Assembly: GCA_025356095.1 (NCBI GenBank)
Contig: JANXUR010000098.1
Location: 1-32,744 of the forward strand
Direction: 5' to 3'
Length of the DNA stretch: 32,744 nucleotides
Origin: Acidobacteriaceae bacterium
GTDB lineage: Bacteria; Acidobacteriota; Terriglobia; Terriglobales; Acidobacteriaceae
The notes beneath the pieces were generated by a model that was not told where the DNA came from, made no database searches, and was given only the letters and a program-made list of their open reading frames with translations. Made by a program: the position numbers and the translations under genes. Below are positions 7,806-16,326 of this stretch, one piece after another. Numbering within the stretch: position 1 is the stretch's first letter; each line of letters starts with the position of its first letter.

Positions 7806-9797
7806 ATGCTCAAGTTCGCTCTCTTCTTCTCTGTTATGTTTCTAATTATGAGTGCTGAATCGTCTTCCGCCCAAACGCCCATGCAGCCTATTACCGACCC
7901 TAAACTCATCTCTAGCAAAAACAAGCTGGAGGTTCAGAAGCTTTCCATTGAAAAGCTCTATATGACCCGCAGCGTCGGCGGAGCAACTTGGTCGCCGGAC
8001 GGCAAGCAAGTGGCATTCATCACCAATATCAGCGGGCGCAACAACCTGTGGACGATTCCGGCGGACGGCGGTTGGCCTACGCAACTCACCGTGAGTGACC
8101 AGCGCCAGGCACATCCGACGTGGTCCGCCGATGGAAAGTGGATTGCGCTGATGAGCGACTACGATGGCGACGAGCAGTGGGACATCTTCCTAGTCTCGCC
8201 GCAGGACGGCACTGTCTTCAACCTGACCAATACGCGGGAGATTTCAGAAACATCGCCGACATGGTCGCCGGATGGCAAGCGGTTGGCGTATGAATACAAA
8301 CCCAAGACTTCGTCCAGCACCGAGATTCATGTGATGGATGTGCTGACGCGGCATGTAGAGAAGGTTACCGAGAATACCGCGCCGGGGCTCTCTAACTACG
8401 GGCCAATTTGGAGCCGCGACGGTAAGCGCGTCCTATATACCCAGAGTAATGCGACGGGCAAAGATTTAAATGTATTTCTGGCAGAGTTTGTTGGCGAATC
8501 GGTAAAGAAGACGGTGAACCTGACGCCGCACACTGGCGAGCATAGTTATAACGCCAGCGCACTCTCGCCGGATGGCAAGCTAGTACTCATTACTTCCAAC
8601 GCCAAGAATGGTTACGACAACGTCGGCTTGATTGATGTCGTGACCAAGCAGATTCATTGGTTGACTGAAGATAAGTGGGAGATTCATGCGGGCGAGTTCA
8701 CTCCCGATGGCAAATGGGTTACTTGGAACGCGAACATTGACGGTGCGACCAATATCTTCTTCCACGAGCTAACCGGCGGTAAAACTAGTTCTCTTCCCTT
8801 GCCGATTGGTGTAAATGGCGCAGCGGGCAGCGACTCGGCCTTCACGCGCGATGGCGGGCGGATGCTGTATTACCACAATGGACCCACTTCGCCAAACGAT
8901 TTGTGGATTTATTCGCTGGCGGATGGCAAGTCGCACCAACTTACTCATTCGCTGATGGGCGGCATCCGCACCGAAGATATGGTAGAGCCGTTTTTGGTGC
9001 ACTTTCCAAGTAAAGATAGTAAGTTTACACTCTCGGCGCTGCTGTATGTGCCGCACAGTGCGCCGAAGAGCGGCCAGCACGCAGGGATCGTCTATGTGCA
9101 TGGAGGGCCAGCGGCGCAGACGGAGAATTCGTTCAACCGCATCGTGCAGTATATGGCGAATCAAGGTTACTTTGTGATTGCGCCGAACTACCGGGGCTCG
9201 ACCGGTTACGGCAAGGAGTTCGAAGATGCCAACATTCGGGACTTCGGCGGCCAAGATATGGAAGACGTGGTGGCAGCGGCGGACTTCCTGAAGGCAACCG
9301 GCTTTGTTGATCCGAAGAAGATCGCCCTGATGGGCGGCAGTTATGGTGGCTATCTAACGATGGTAGGAGTGACCAAACATCCTGAAATGTGGGCGGCGGG
9401 TGTGCCCATCGTGCCGTTCGTCAACTGGTTTACTGAGATCGAGAATGAAGATCCGTTGTTGCAAGAGTATGACAAGGTGATGATGGGCGACCCAGCGAAG
9501 GAAGCCGACCGGGCTCTGCTGCATGAGCGGTCGCCGATTTTCTTTGTAGATAAAATCAAGGCGCCGCTGCTGATTCTGGCAGGGGGAAATGATCCGCGGT
9601 GCCCTAAGTCAGAGTCGCAGCAAGTACTGGACGCGATAAAAAAGAACAATGGCGTGGCCGAGCTTAAGATCTATGGGAACGAAGGCCACGGTTTTGCTCG
9701 CGTGGAAAATCAGATTGATGCGTACAAACGCGTGGCTGATTTCTTAAAAGCGCACGTACCGCCCGCTCCGTGCGGGTGTAACTTAAACGAACAGTAA
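7806..9797 (+). CDS. Secreted S9-family (prolyl oligopeptidase-type) peptidase
   Basis: The 663-residue product has a signal peptide (MLKFALFFSVMFLI, cleavage probably near SSAQ), a TolB/WD40-like beta-propeller with repeated WSPDGK or SPDGK motifs (about residues 50-400), and a C-terminal alpha/beta-hydrolase domain. The catalytic Ser is S512 in GGSYGGY, the Asp is about D596 in GGNDPRC and the His is H628 in EGHGFA. This matches dipeptidyl- or acylaminoacyl-peptidase relatives that cut short peptides in the periplasm or outside the cell. The start is uncertain: an ATG at 7665 in the same frame has a better placed GAGGA and its own hydrophobic stretch, and would give 710 residues. I prefer 7806 because it yields a normal signal peptide. 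It is convergent with the heme operon; no clear terminator is seen in the 72-bp gap. Confidence 0.9.
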   Translation: MLKFALFFSVMFLIMSAESSSAQTPMQPITDPKLISSKNKLEVQKLSIEKLYMTRSVGGATWSPDGKQVAFITNISGRNNLWTIPADGGWPTQLTVSDQRQAHPTWSADGKWIALMSDYDGDEQWDIFLVSPQDGTVFNLTNTREISETSPTWSPDGKRLAYEYKPKTSSSTEIHVMDVLTRHVEKVTENTAPGLSNYGPIWSRDGKRVLYTQSNATGKDLNVFLAEFVGESVKKTVNLTPHTGEHSYNASALSPDGKLVLITSNAKNGYDNVGLIDVVTKQIHWLTEDKWEIHAGEFTPDGKWVTWNANIDGATNIFFHELTGGKTSSLPLPIGVNGAAGSDSAFTRDGGRMLYYHNGPTSPNDLWIYSLADGKSHQLTHSLMGGIRTEDMVEPFLVHFPSKDSKFTLSALLYVPHSAPKSGQHAGIVYVHGGPAAQTENSFNRIVQYMANQGYFVIAPNYRGSTGYGKEFEDANIRDFGGQDMEDVVAAADFLKATGFVDPKKIALMGGSYGGYLTMVGVTKHPEMWAAGVPIVPFVNWFTEIENEDPLLQEYDKVMMGDPAKEADRALLHERSPIFFVDKIKAPLLILAGGNDPRCPKSESQQVLDAIKKNNGVAELKIYGNEGHGFARVENQIDAYKRVADFLKAHVPPAPCGCNLNEQ

Positions 9798-9869
9798 CAA
9801 TATGGTTTAGGTTTCGGGTTGCTGATGGAGGCTGACAGCTTCGTCTTCTGGTCGGGCGAACTCTCAGGG

Positions 9870-10688
9870 CTAACGCTTCTTCATTGCCTTCACAATGGCT
9901 TCGGTCAACCCCGTCACAGTGGATTGCTTGGCGCGGATGTGAGGTTCGAGGCCGAAGCCTCGCAGAGTCGCGGAAGTTACTGGCCCAATGGAAGCGAAGC
10001 GTGTGGCCGAGAATGCCTTGCTCTTCGCAGCACGCTTGCCCACTAATGCGACGAAGTTCTGGACGGTCGAAGAACTGGTGAAGGTGACAATGTGCGGCAT
10101 CTTCTGAGGATGCTGCATGAGGCGCGCCATGCGCTGCCGCGAGCGCTCTGGCACGACCGTTTCGTAAGCTTCTACGATGGTTACTTGTGCTTCCGCCTTG
10201 CGTAGTTCGTTGGGGATAACGTCTCGCGCTACCTTGGCGCGGACTAACAATACGCTCTTACCTCTCACCAGCTTGCGTAGACTACGCACCACGGACTCCG
10301 CGATGTATTCGTCGGGCACCACGTCCACCTCTAACCCGTGTTTTACGAGGGCCCTTGCAGTAGCAGGCCCAATCGCCGCCACTTGTAAGTGATTGAGGTT
10401 AGCGAATGGAACATTGCGTGTCTGAGCGCGAGCAAAGAGTGCGTCTGCAGCATTCGCACTGGTAACGATCAGCCAGTCGTATTCCGCGATCCGATCGAGG
10501 GCTTCATCCAGCGGACGATAACTAGCAGGCGAGCGTACTTCGATGAAAGGAATCTCGATGACTTGCGCCCCGAGCTGCTTCAGTTCCGCTGCGAACCCAC
10601 TCGCCTGCGACTTAGCGCGACTCACAAGGATGCGCAGACCAGCCAGGGGAATGATTTCAACCGGGGATGAGATTTTACGACGGGGCAT
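9870..10688 (-). CDS. hemD: Uroporphyrinogen-III synthase
   Basis: The 272-residue protein closes and inverts ring D of hydroxymethylbilane to give uroporphyrinogen III. It has the bilobed pattern of the family: [12 protein letters not shown] at the first strand, [26 protein letters not shown], then [41 protein letters not shown] and [16 protein letters not shown] in the usual order. The family is poorly conserved in sequence, but this set of motifs and the position after hemC make the call firm. Its start overlaps the hemC stop by 14 bp, which implies translational coupling. It is the last gene of the minus-strand heme operon. Confidence 0.92.
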   Translation of the reverse strand: MPRRKISSPVEIIPLAGLRILVSRAKSQASGFAAELKQLGAQVIEIPFIEVRSPASYRPLDEALDRIAEYDWLIVTSANAADALFARAQTRNVPFANLNHLQVAAIGPATARALVKHGLEVDVVPDEYIAESVVRSLRKLVRGKSVLLVRAKVARDVIPNELRKAEAQVTIVEAYETVVPERSRQRMARLMQHPQKMPHIVTFTSSSTVQNFVALVGKRAAKSKAFSATRFASIGPVTSATLRGFGLEPHIRAKQSTVTGLTEAIVKAMKKR

Positions 10689-11616
10689 GGGCGAATCCTT
10701 GACTGTACACGGCGCGGAGAATCGCTTCAGCGCCGGCTCTCAGCAGCGCTTCGCCAACGCGGGTGCCGAGTTCGACCGGGTCGGCGCCAGTGGCGGTTTC
10801 GCGGAGCAGCACCGAGCCATCGGGATGGGCGACGATTGCGTTGAGCCGCAATTGACCACCATCTTCCGCGCGGCGTTCGGCGAAAGCCCCAATGGGTACC
10901 TGACAACCGCCGCCGAGGCGACTGAGCACGGTTCGCTCGCAAGTAACGGCGTCGCAGGAATCATGATCGTTCAAGAAGAGTAAGTGCTGCAGTGTAGCCT
11001 CATCGCCTTCGCGTATTTCAATTGCCAGCGCTCCTTGCCCCGCCGCCGGACACATAACTTCGACGGGGATGCGTTCGCGAATATGTTCTGTAAGACCGAG
11101 GCGAGTAAGTCCAGCAGCAGCCAGAATCACTGCGTCGTATTCCCCTTCCAACATCTTGCGCAGGCGAGTATCTACATTGCCGCGTAAGGGATGAATGTCG
11201 AGATCGGGACGAATGGCCTTGAGTTGGGCCTGACGGCGCAGGCTGCTTGTGCCCACACGCGCGCCTTGCGGCAAGCTAGCGACTGCGTGGTACTTCAAAG
11301 AAACAAAGGCATCGCGCGGGTTCTGTCGCTCAGTGATCGCAGCAATGGCGAAGCCGGGCGGCAGTTCAGTGGGCAAATCCTTTAGGCTGTGCACGGCAAG
11401 GTCAATTTCTCTGGCGGCCAGAGCCTCTTCTATCTCTTTGGTGAACATACCCTTGGTGCCGACTTTTGCCAACGCTACGTCCTGAATCTTATCGCCGGTG
11501 GTTCGAATAATGGTTAGCGAAACGGTATGACCGTGGGCGCGCAGCAAGTCAGAAGTGTGATTGGCTTGCCACAGGGCAAGCTGCGATCCGCGCGAGCCAA
11601 TGCGAAGGTGAGCCAT
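10675..11616 (-). CDS. hemC: Hydroxymethylbilane synthase (porphobilinogen deaminase)
   Basis: This cytoplasmic enzyme joins four porphobilinogen units into hydroxymethylbilane. Family motifs are intact: [13 protein letters not shown] at the N-terminus, VHSLKDLP with the catalytic Asp (D80), [11 protein letters not shown] and [11 protein letters not shown] for binding the growing chain, [10 protein letters not shown], and [12 protein letters not shown] with C238, the residue that carries the dipyrromethane cofactor. At 313 residues it is the normal length. It starts one base after the hemA stop and overlaps hemD, so the three genes are almost certainly read from one mRNA. hemB, which supplies its substrate, is not in the window. 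Confidence 0.96.
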   Translation of the reverse strand: MAHLRIGSRGSQLALWQANHTSDLLRAHGHTVSLTIIRTTGDKIQDVALAKVGTKGMFTKEIEEALAAREIDLAVHSLKDLPTELPPGFAIAAITERQNPRDAFVSLKYHAVASLPQGARVGTSSLRRQAQLKAIRPDLDIHPLRGNVDTRLRKMLEGEYDAVILAAAGLTRLGLTEHIRERIPVEVMCPAAGQGALAIEIREGDEATLQHLLFLNDHDSCDAVTCERTVLSRLGGGCQVPIGAFAERRAEDGGQLRLNAIVAHPDGSVLLRETATGADPVELGTRVGEALLRAGAEAILRAVYSQGFAHAPS

Positions 11617-11617
11617 C

Positions 11618-12967
11618 TTAGCGGCGCTCCTGTGGTGCCGAGGCGGTCACAGGTTCGGTAGAAGAATCTTGGGGAGGCTCAATTCGAGTTGGCTGATTTA
11701 GAGTTACAGATACCTCATGCAAGTTGAACAGCTTTCTTACTAAGTCCACGACTGTAGTAGATTCCGGCGCGCGGGCGGCGCTTTTCAGTGTCGTAATCGG
11801 TGTGTGCATGATCTTATTAATAATGCCTTTGGTAAGCGCATCCATTGCCAACTCTTGCTCCGGCGAAAGCTTACCCATGCGTCCGCGCACGCGATCTATC
11901 TCGGCTTGGCGAATAGTTTCCAGATGATCTTGTAACGAGACGATGGTGGGCACCACGTCGAGCATTTGCAGGCGCGACTGGAAGCGCTGGACCTCTTCCT
12001 GCACAATGGCCTCGGCGTGTTCGGCTTCTTTGCGGCGGTCGGCCACGTGGCTAGAGACGACCTGCTGTAAGTCATCAATGTCATAGACGAAGATGCCATC
12101 TAGCTTATTGCATTCGGGAGCTACGTCACGGGGTACGGCAATATCAATAAAGAACATGGGGCGGCTTTTGCGCTTGGCGAGAAAGCGCTCGCAGTGTTCT
12201 TTCTTGAAGATGTGGACGGGCGCGCCAGTGGAGGTGATGACGATATCTGCGGTAGCGGCAGCGTCGTAGAGCGCGTCGAAGCGAATGGCTTGTCCGTTGA
12301 ATTTGCGCGCGAGTGCTTCAGCCCGTTCGTAGGTACGATTCGCCACAAAGATGGAGCCAGCACCATGCGCAATCAGGTGACGGGCAGCGAGTTCGCTCAT
12401 CTTACCCGCCCCTACCAGGTACACATTCTTGCCCTGCAATGTGCCGAATATCTTCTTGGCGAGTTCGACGGCAACCGAGGCAACTGACACCGACGAACTT
12501 CCAATCGCGGTCTCGGTTCGCACGCGCTTGGCTACAGCGAAGGCGCGGGTCATCAGGCCTTCGAGGCTGCCGTGCACAGTGCCAACGGCGCGGCCGGTGG
12601 CGTAGGCTTCCTTCACCTGCCCCAGAATCTGCGCTTCGCCCACCACCAGCGAATCGAGGCTGGCAGCCACGCGGAAGAGGTGACGCACCGCTTCTTCGTC
12701 ACGATATTCATAAAGATGGGGCTCGAACTGGCGCGTCTCCATCTGAAAGTAGTCTTGCAAAAAGCTGCGAATATCGGCGAGGCCGGTCTTTTGGGCGACG
12801 ATCAATTCCACGCGGTTACAGGTGGAAACGATGATGCTCTCTTCCACGTCTGGTAAGGCGCACAAGCGCTGCAACGCGTCTGGCAGACGCGATTCGGCGA
12901 TGGCGAAGCGTTCGCGAACCTCCAGGGGAGCCGTATTGTGGTTGATGCCAAGCACCCGAATCTTCAT
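11618..12967 (-). CDS. hemA: Glutamyl-tRNA reductase
   Basis: This enzyme makes the first committed intermediate of the C5 tetrapyrrole pathway, reducing glutamyl-tRNA to glutamate-1-semialdehyde with NADPH. The 449-residue product shows [13 protein letters not shown] at the N-terminus, the catalytic Cys C50 in [21 protein letters not shown], the NADPH loop [11 protein letters not shown] and [13 protein letters not shown], and a C-terminal helical dimerisation domain. Its ATG overlaps the stop of the upstream membrane gene by four bases (ATGA), and hemC starts one base beyond its own stop. The partner HemL is not in the window. Presence of HemA shows that the organism uses the tRNA-dependent route to heme. 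Confidence 0.96.
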   Translation of the reverse strand: MKIRVLGINHNTAPLEVRERFAIAESRLPDALQRLCALPDVEESIIVSTCNRVELIVAQKTGLADIRSFLQDYFQMETRQFEPHLYEYRDEEAVRHLFRVAASLDSLVVGEAQILGQVKEAYATGRAVGTVHGSLEGLMTRAFAVAKRVRTETAIGSSSVSVASVAVELAKKIFGTLQGKNVYLVGAGKMSELAARHLIAHGAGSIFVANRTYERAEALARKFNGQAIRFDALYDAAATADIVITSTGAPVHIFKKEHCERFLAKRKSRPMFFIDIAVPRDVAPECNKLDGIFVYDIDDLQQVVSSHVADRRKEAEHAEAIVQEEVQRFQSRLQMLDVVPTIVSLQDHLETIRQAEIDRVRGRMGKLSPEQELAMDALTKGIINKIMHTPITTLKSAARAPESTTVVDLVRKLFNLHEVSVTLNQPTRIEPPQDSSTEPVTASAPQERR

Positions 12968-13779
12968 GGCTGCACGTACCTATGCATGGCGCTGAAGAAG
13001 TTGGCGGCCCACGCCACCACCGCGATGGTGAAGGCGAAGGTGGCCATGTAGGCGGCACGGCGTCCGCGCCAGCCGCTGTTCCAGCGCGCAAAGAGCATGA
13101 GCAAGTAAACACACCACATCAGAAGCGAGAGCAAGACCTTGGAATCTAAAAAGAACGTCGGGCCAAAGCGCGCTGCGGCCACCACCGAGCCAGCGACCAG
13201 CCCCGCAGTCATAAACGGGAAGCCGATCAGCAGCGAGCGGTAGCTGAGTTCGTCAATCACTTCCAGCGCGGGCAGCTTACCCAGCAACTCGCTGGGACGC
13301 TTGGATTTAAGGTTGCGTTCCTGAATCAGGTAGAGCAAGCTGGCCCCAAAGCTGAGCACCAGCGCGGCATAGCCGGTAAAGATGAGTGCAATGTGACCGA
13401 TCAACCAGCCTGTCCGTACTCCCTCGCTGTCAAAAAAAATGGGCTGCTGGCCGAGCGCGGCGAAAAAGGTCAGCAGAAATACCAGCGGAAAGGCCACGAT
13501 GCCCAGCGACATAGTCCGATAGATGAGCCACGCAGCTAAAAAGGCCAGCATGGTGACGAATGCCAGCAGCGAAAGCGAATTGTGGATGGAGGCGGTGAGC
13601 AGGTGGCCCGCTGCAAGAGTGGCTTCAGTGAGCGAAACAAAATGGAATATGGTGCCAGCAAATACGGCGGGCAGCACCAATCGGTCGAGCCATTCATTCC
13701 GGCGGCTCATCACCAGCAGGGCGTATAGCATCCCCACCGCGTACAGCGCCACCGCCAACCTCAACCAAAGCATGGACAT
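12964..13779 (-). CDS. HemX-like membrane protein of the cytochrome c assembly (CcsA/CcmC) family
   Basis: The 271-residue product has about eight hydrophobic segments and belongs to the CcsA/CcmF/CcmC heme-handling superfamily. The region that in CcsA holds the tryptophan-rich WWD heme-binding loop reads RFGPTFFLDSKVL here, so the Trp residues are lost, while the downstream RWNSGWRGRRAAY is retained. This fits HemX, which in Bacillus subtilis sits ahead of hemA and lowers HemA protein level, better than a cytochrome c heme lyase. Its stop overlaps the hemA start (ATGA). The start is chosen at ATG 13779 (MSMLWLRL), the first Met before the first membrane helix; the frame is open to 13929 but that part is hydrophilic and lies across a likely promoter. 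The Shine-Dalgarno is poor. Confidence 0.8.
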   Translation of the reverse strand: MSMLWLRLAVALYAVGMLYALLVMSRRNEWLDRLVLPAVFAGTIFHFVSLTEATLAAGHLLTASIHNSLSLLAFVTMLAFLAAWLIYRTMSLGIVAFPLVFLLTFFAALGQQPIFFDSEGVRTGWLIGHIALIFTGYAALVLSFGASLLYLIQERNLKSKRPSELLGKLPALEVIDELSYRSLLIGFPFMTAGLVAGSVVAAARFGPTFFLDSKVLLSLLMWCVYLLMLFARWNSGWRGRRAAYMATFAFTIAVVAWAANFFSAMHRYVQP

Positions 13780-13854
13780 AGCGTCTATGGTAAAGCCCCT
13801 GAGGCCGATCGGACATACTTCAACGTTTCGATCCGATTCCGATTCTAAAGTCTG

Positions 13855-13860
13855 ATTATA
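13855..13860 (-). promoter_or_regulatory. Possible -10 element of the heme operon
   Basis: A perfect TATAAT on the minus strand within GCTATAATC lies about 75 bases ahead of the HemX-like start. No good -35 is seen at 16-18 bases. Confidence 0.4.
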
Positions 13861-13959
13861 GCGGGGGGCATGGTGGGGATGGCGTTGCGCGCGGTCACAG
13901 GCGGTTGTGACGAAGCGCACAAGGGGCAACCGGCGCCTTGCGGCTGCTGTCTAGCCGCC

Positions 13960-14943
13960 CTAGCGATTGCCGCTATTTTTCGGCGAAATCACTCGACCGT
14001 ATTCAGAGGCGCGACCGAGGCGGTCGAAGGTTCTGTAGGCGGCTAAGCCTACCCGGCCAATGGCATCTTCCGCCGCCCGTTCATCGCTGTCGTAGGTGGT
14101 CATCACGCAAATGACGAAGGGCCGGTGGCTGGCGTAGACGATGCCGGAGGAGTTGCGGACGCCTTCCAGCGCACCGGGCTTGGTGGCGGTGCGGACTTCG
14201 TCGGGCATGGCGCGCGAGATGTAGTCGTCTTTGTGGGTGGAGAGGACAGCGAAGAAATCCTTGGTCAGTTCGGGCCCTAGCAGTTTTCCTCGATAGAGGA
14301 TGTCAAGTAGCAGCATCATCTCGCGCGGCGTGGAGACGTTTTCGCGGCCATCACTGGCAGCTTTCAAGTCCATCATTTTGCGGCGCAGGCGGGTTTGGTG
14401 CAGGCCGAGGCCGTCCAGCATGGCGTTGACGTTCTCTATGCCGACGCGGTCTATGAGGACGTTGGTGGCGGAGTTGTCGCTCACGGCGACCATCATGGTC
14501 GCAAGGTCGCGATTGGTGGTCTTGGTGACGCCGGGGGTGAAGCCTCCCATGATGTCGCTATCGGGGACGAGATCGGCAGCATTGACGGTGTAGAGGTCGT
14601 TTAGGCGGGCTTTGCCTGAAGTACTGCGGGCGGCTTCCCTTGCCTGCTGCTCCTGCCGGTAGAGCTCGGCGAGCACCGCGATTTTGATGGAGCTGGCCTG
14701 CGGAAAGACGGAGTCAGCATGGTGGGTTAGCATTTGGCCGGAGGTAAGGTCTAGGATGGCTACGCCCATTACTCCGTCGAGATTGCGGTCGGCGTCGGCA
14801 ATCACGTCGCCGAGCTTCTGCCAGAGGGCGTCCTGCTTTTCGGTCTTGGCAGGATCAGGCGCGGGAGTGGGCGCAGCGGATTGAGCTGGCGCGGAGGCGA
14901 GGGTCAGGAAGAAGATGACGGCAACGCAGAGCAGGGTCTTCAT
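13960..14943 (-). CDS. Exported class A beta-lactamase-like serine hydrolase
   Basis: The 327-residue product has a signal peptide (MKTLLCVAVIFFLTLASAPA) and the class A penicillin-recognising fold motifs: S84-x-x-K87 in ASSIKI, S155-D156-N157 in VAVSDNSATN, and a KPG triad (K255) where most family members have KTG or KSG. An omega-loop-like segment GRENVSTP (E201) follows, but the typical ExxLN is not clear. It acts in the periplasm, either as a beta-lactamase or as a peptidoglycan-cleaving relative; the sequence does not decide this. No Shine-Dalgarno precedes the ATG; instead a TATAAT sits six bases ahead of it. It lies 103 bp downstream of the GalT-like gene on the same strand. Confidence 0.85.
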   Translation of the reverse strand: MKTLLCVAVIFFLTLASAPAQSAAPTPAPDPAKTEKQDALWQKLGDVIADADRNLDGVMGVAILDLTSGQMLTHHADSVFPQASSIKIAVLAELYRQEQQAREAARSTSGKARLNDLYTVNAADLVPDSDIMGGFTPGVTKTTNRDLATMMVAVSDNSATNVLIDRVGIENVNAMLDGLGLHQTRLRRKMMDLKAASDGRENVSTPREMMLLLDILYRGKLLGPELTKDFFAVLSTHKDDYISRAMPDEVRTATKPGALEGVRNSSGIVYASHRPFVICVMTTYDSDERAAEDAIGRVGLAAYRTFDRLGRASEYGRVISPKNSGNR

Positions 14944-14949
14944 GACGGG

Positions 14950-14955
14950 ATTATA
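14950..14955 (-). promoter_or_regulatory. -10 element placed for a leaderless transcript of the serine hydrolase
   Basis: A perfect TATAAT on the minus strand ends six bases before the ATG at 14943, so transcription would start at or next to the A of the start codon. No Shine-Dalgarno is present in between and no strong -35 is seen. Confidence 0.45.
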
Positions 14956-15046
14956 GAACCGAGCCTACATCCCACCCTAACCGCAAAGAATGCGATGAGG
15001 GTGAGTGTCAACCATTGTTCCTGCTCGTTGCCGGGGCGCGGGACGC

Positions 15047-16039
15047 CTACTCGCCCGTTGGGCCTTCGCGCAGTCGTTGGGCGGCGGTCTCTGGACTGAT
15101 GGGCGAGTAATACACTTCTTTGAAGGTGTATGACTTTACTTTGTTGCCCAGAATCGGAGTGATCTCGATGTGCCAGTGATAGTCCTCGTCAATGGTGCGC
15201 CAGTAGCCGAGCGTTTCCGACGAGCGCGGATTGGGCGAGGTGTGCACGACCAGATGAAAAGCGTCGGCGACCGAAAGGATGCGATTCAGGGTGCGACGCA
15301 GCAGCGCTGCCAGGTCGCGCAACTGAGGCATCCGGGTGAGTGCTGCCTGCTCGAAGCTGGCATGATGGATGCGGGAAATCAGCCAAGTTTCGTAAGGTAC
15401 GCGCGGGGCATAGGGGCTGAGTGCCAAAAAATCGCCACGCTCTTCGATGATGCGGGAGCGCTGCTTTTCTTCTTGCGCAATGATGTCACAAAAGACGCAA
15501 CGCTCTTTGGTCTTGAAGTATTCGCGTCCGGAGCGCAACTCATACAGAACGCGGCGGGGCACGAATGAGGAAGCAACCAGCGACGAGTGAGGGTGGGCAA
15601 ACTCTTGCCCTGCTTGCTCGCCGAAGTTCTTGAAGACGCAGACGTAGCGGTAGCGAGGGTCGCCCTTGAGATCTTGAATGCGATGCGCCGCGAGCAGCAG
15701 AAATTGCACAATCTCGGCATCGGACCTCTGCCACAGCTGACGGTCGTGGCCGGGGCCTTCCACCAAAATCTCGTGAGCCCCAATCGAGCGCATGCGGTCA
15801 TAGATGCCATCGCCGCGGCGGTCGGGCTCGCCTTCCGCGTGGTAAACGGGCGCGGGATGCGCGACTGCGCGGGACGACCAAGGGCCGCCATCCACGGCAG
15901 GCATGCTGGAAAGCACAGCAGGCTCCATCGGCGCGTCGCCACAAAAGCGGCAGAAGGGTTCGCGGCTGGGGTTCCATTCGGGCGCATCGTCACCGGTGAC
16001 GACCCAGGAGCGGGTGATGGGATCTTTACGAAGTTCCAT
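15047..16039 (-). CDS. galT: Galactose-1-phosphate uridylyltransferase-like protein (HIT superfamily)
   Basis: The 330-residue product has the GalT architecture: ELRKDPITRSWVV at the N-terminus, a CxxC zinc-type pair (C30, C33), FKNFGEQAG before the active-site HPH, a second CxxC (C181, C184), and the C-terminal YHWHIEITP strand. The nucleophilic His lies in HPHSS (residues 149-153). Canonical GalT has HPHxQ, so the Gln is a Ser here; nucleotide transfer may be altered or the substrate may differ from galactose 1-phosphate. The start at 16039 is fixed by homology of the first residues; the open frame to 16345 runs through a stop-free 12-bp repeat and is not coding. It is divergent from mutS. 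No other Leloir pathway gene is adjacent, although a GHMP sugar kinase lies at 30143-31162. Confidence 0.85.
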   Translation of the reverse strand: MELRKDPITRSWVVTGDDAPEWNPSREPFCRFCGDAPMEPAVLSSMPAVDGGPWSSRAVAHPAPVYHAEGEPDRRGDGIYDRMRSIGAHEILVEGPGHDRQLWQRSDAEIVQFLLLAAHRIQDLKGDPRYRYVCVFKNFGEQAGQEFAHPHSSLVASSFVPRRVLYELRSGREYFKTKERCVFCDIIAQEEKQRSRIIEERGDFLALSPYAPRVPYETWLISRIHHASFEQAALTRMPQLRDLAALLRRTLNRILSVADAFHLVVHTSPNPRSSETLGYWRTIDEDYHWHIEITPILGNKVKSYTFKEVYYSPISPETAAQRLREGPTGE

Positions 16040-16099
16040 AGATATAGCAGACAACATTGGGCGGGCAGCGTCAACCCCGGCAGGGGCAGGATGCGTGTT

Positions 16100-16108
16100 T
16101 GCTATACT
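16100..16108 (+). promoter_or_regulatory. Possible extended -10 promoter of mutS
   Basis: TG-C-TATACT (16100-16108) is an extended -10 element. Transcription from about 16115 would give a leader of about 210 bases that contains the whole 12-bp repeat array before the mutS ATG. No clear -35 is present, as is usual for extended -10 promoters. Confidence 0.4.
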
Positions 16109-16151
16109 CCGCGATATTCTTGATTGTTCTTTTCCACGGCGCTGGAGCAGG

Positions 16152-16319
16152 ACTGAACCACAGAACGAAGCACAGAACGAATCACGAAACGAATCACGAA
16201 ACGAACCGGCAAACGCAGCCGCACATGCAGCGGCAAACGAACCACCAAACGAACCACCAAACGAAGCACAAAACGAACCACCAAACGAAGCACAAACCGA
16301 ACTCCAAAGAAGCGCACGA
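16152..16319. repeat. 14-unit 12-bp tandem repeat in the galT-mutS intergenic region
   Basis: Fourteen head-to-tail units of 12 bp, consensus near AACGAACCACCA, fill 168 bp without gaps. Exact or near-exact copies are units at 16176 and 16188 (AACGAATCACGA), 16236, 16248 and 16272 (AACGAACCACCA), and 16260 and 16284 (AACGAAGCACAA); the outer units and two central ones (16212, 16224) are diverged. The array ends eight bases before the mutS ATG and leaves no room for a Shine-Dalgarno. All six frames of the consensus are free of stops, which explains the spurious long open frames on both strands. Confidence 0.95.
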
Positions 16320-16326
16320 TTCAACC

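Noticed and set aside
16152-16319. Possible CRISPR-like array
   Set aside because: Units are 12 bp and contiguous with no spacers, and no cas gene is in the window.
16057-16326. Upstream extension of the mutS frame, and the matching extension of the galT frame to 16345 on the other strand
   Set aside because: The 12-bp repeat has no stop codon in any of six frames, so open frames here are expected by chance. MutS and GalT family N-termini fit the starts at 16327 and 16039.
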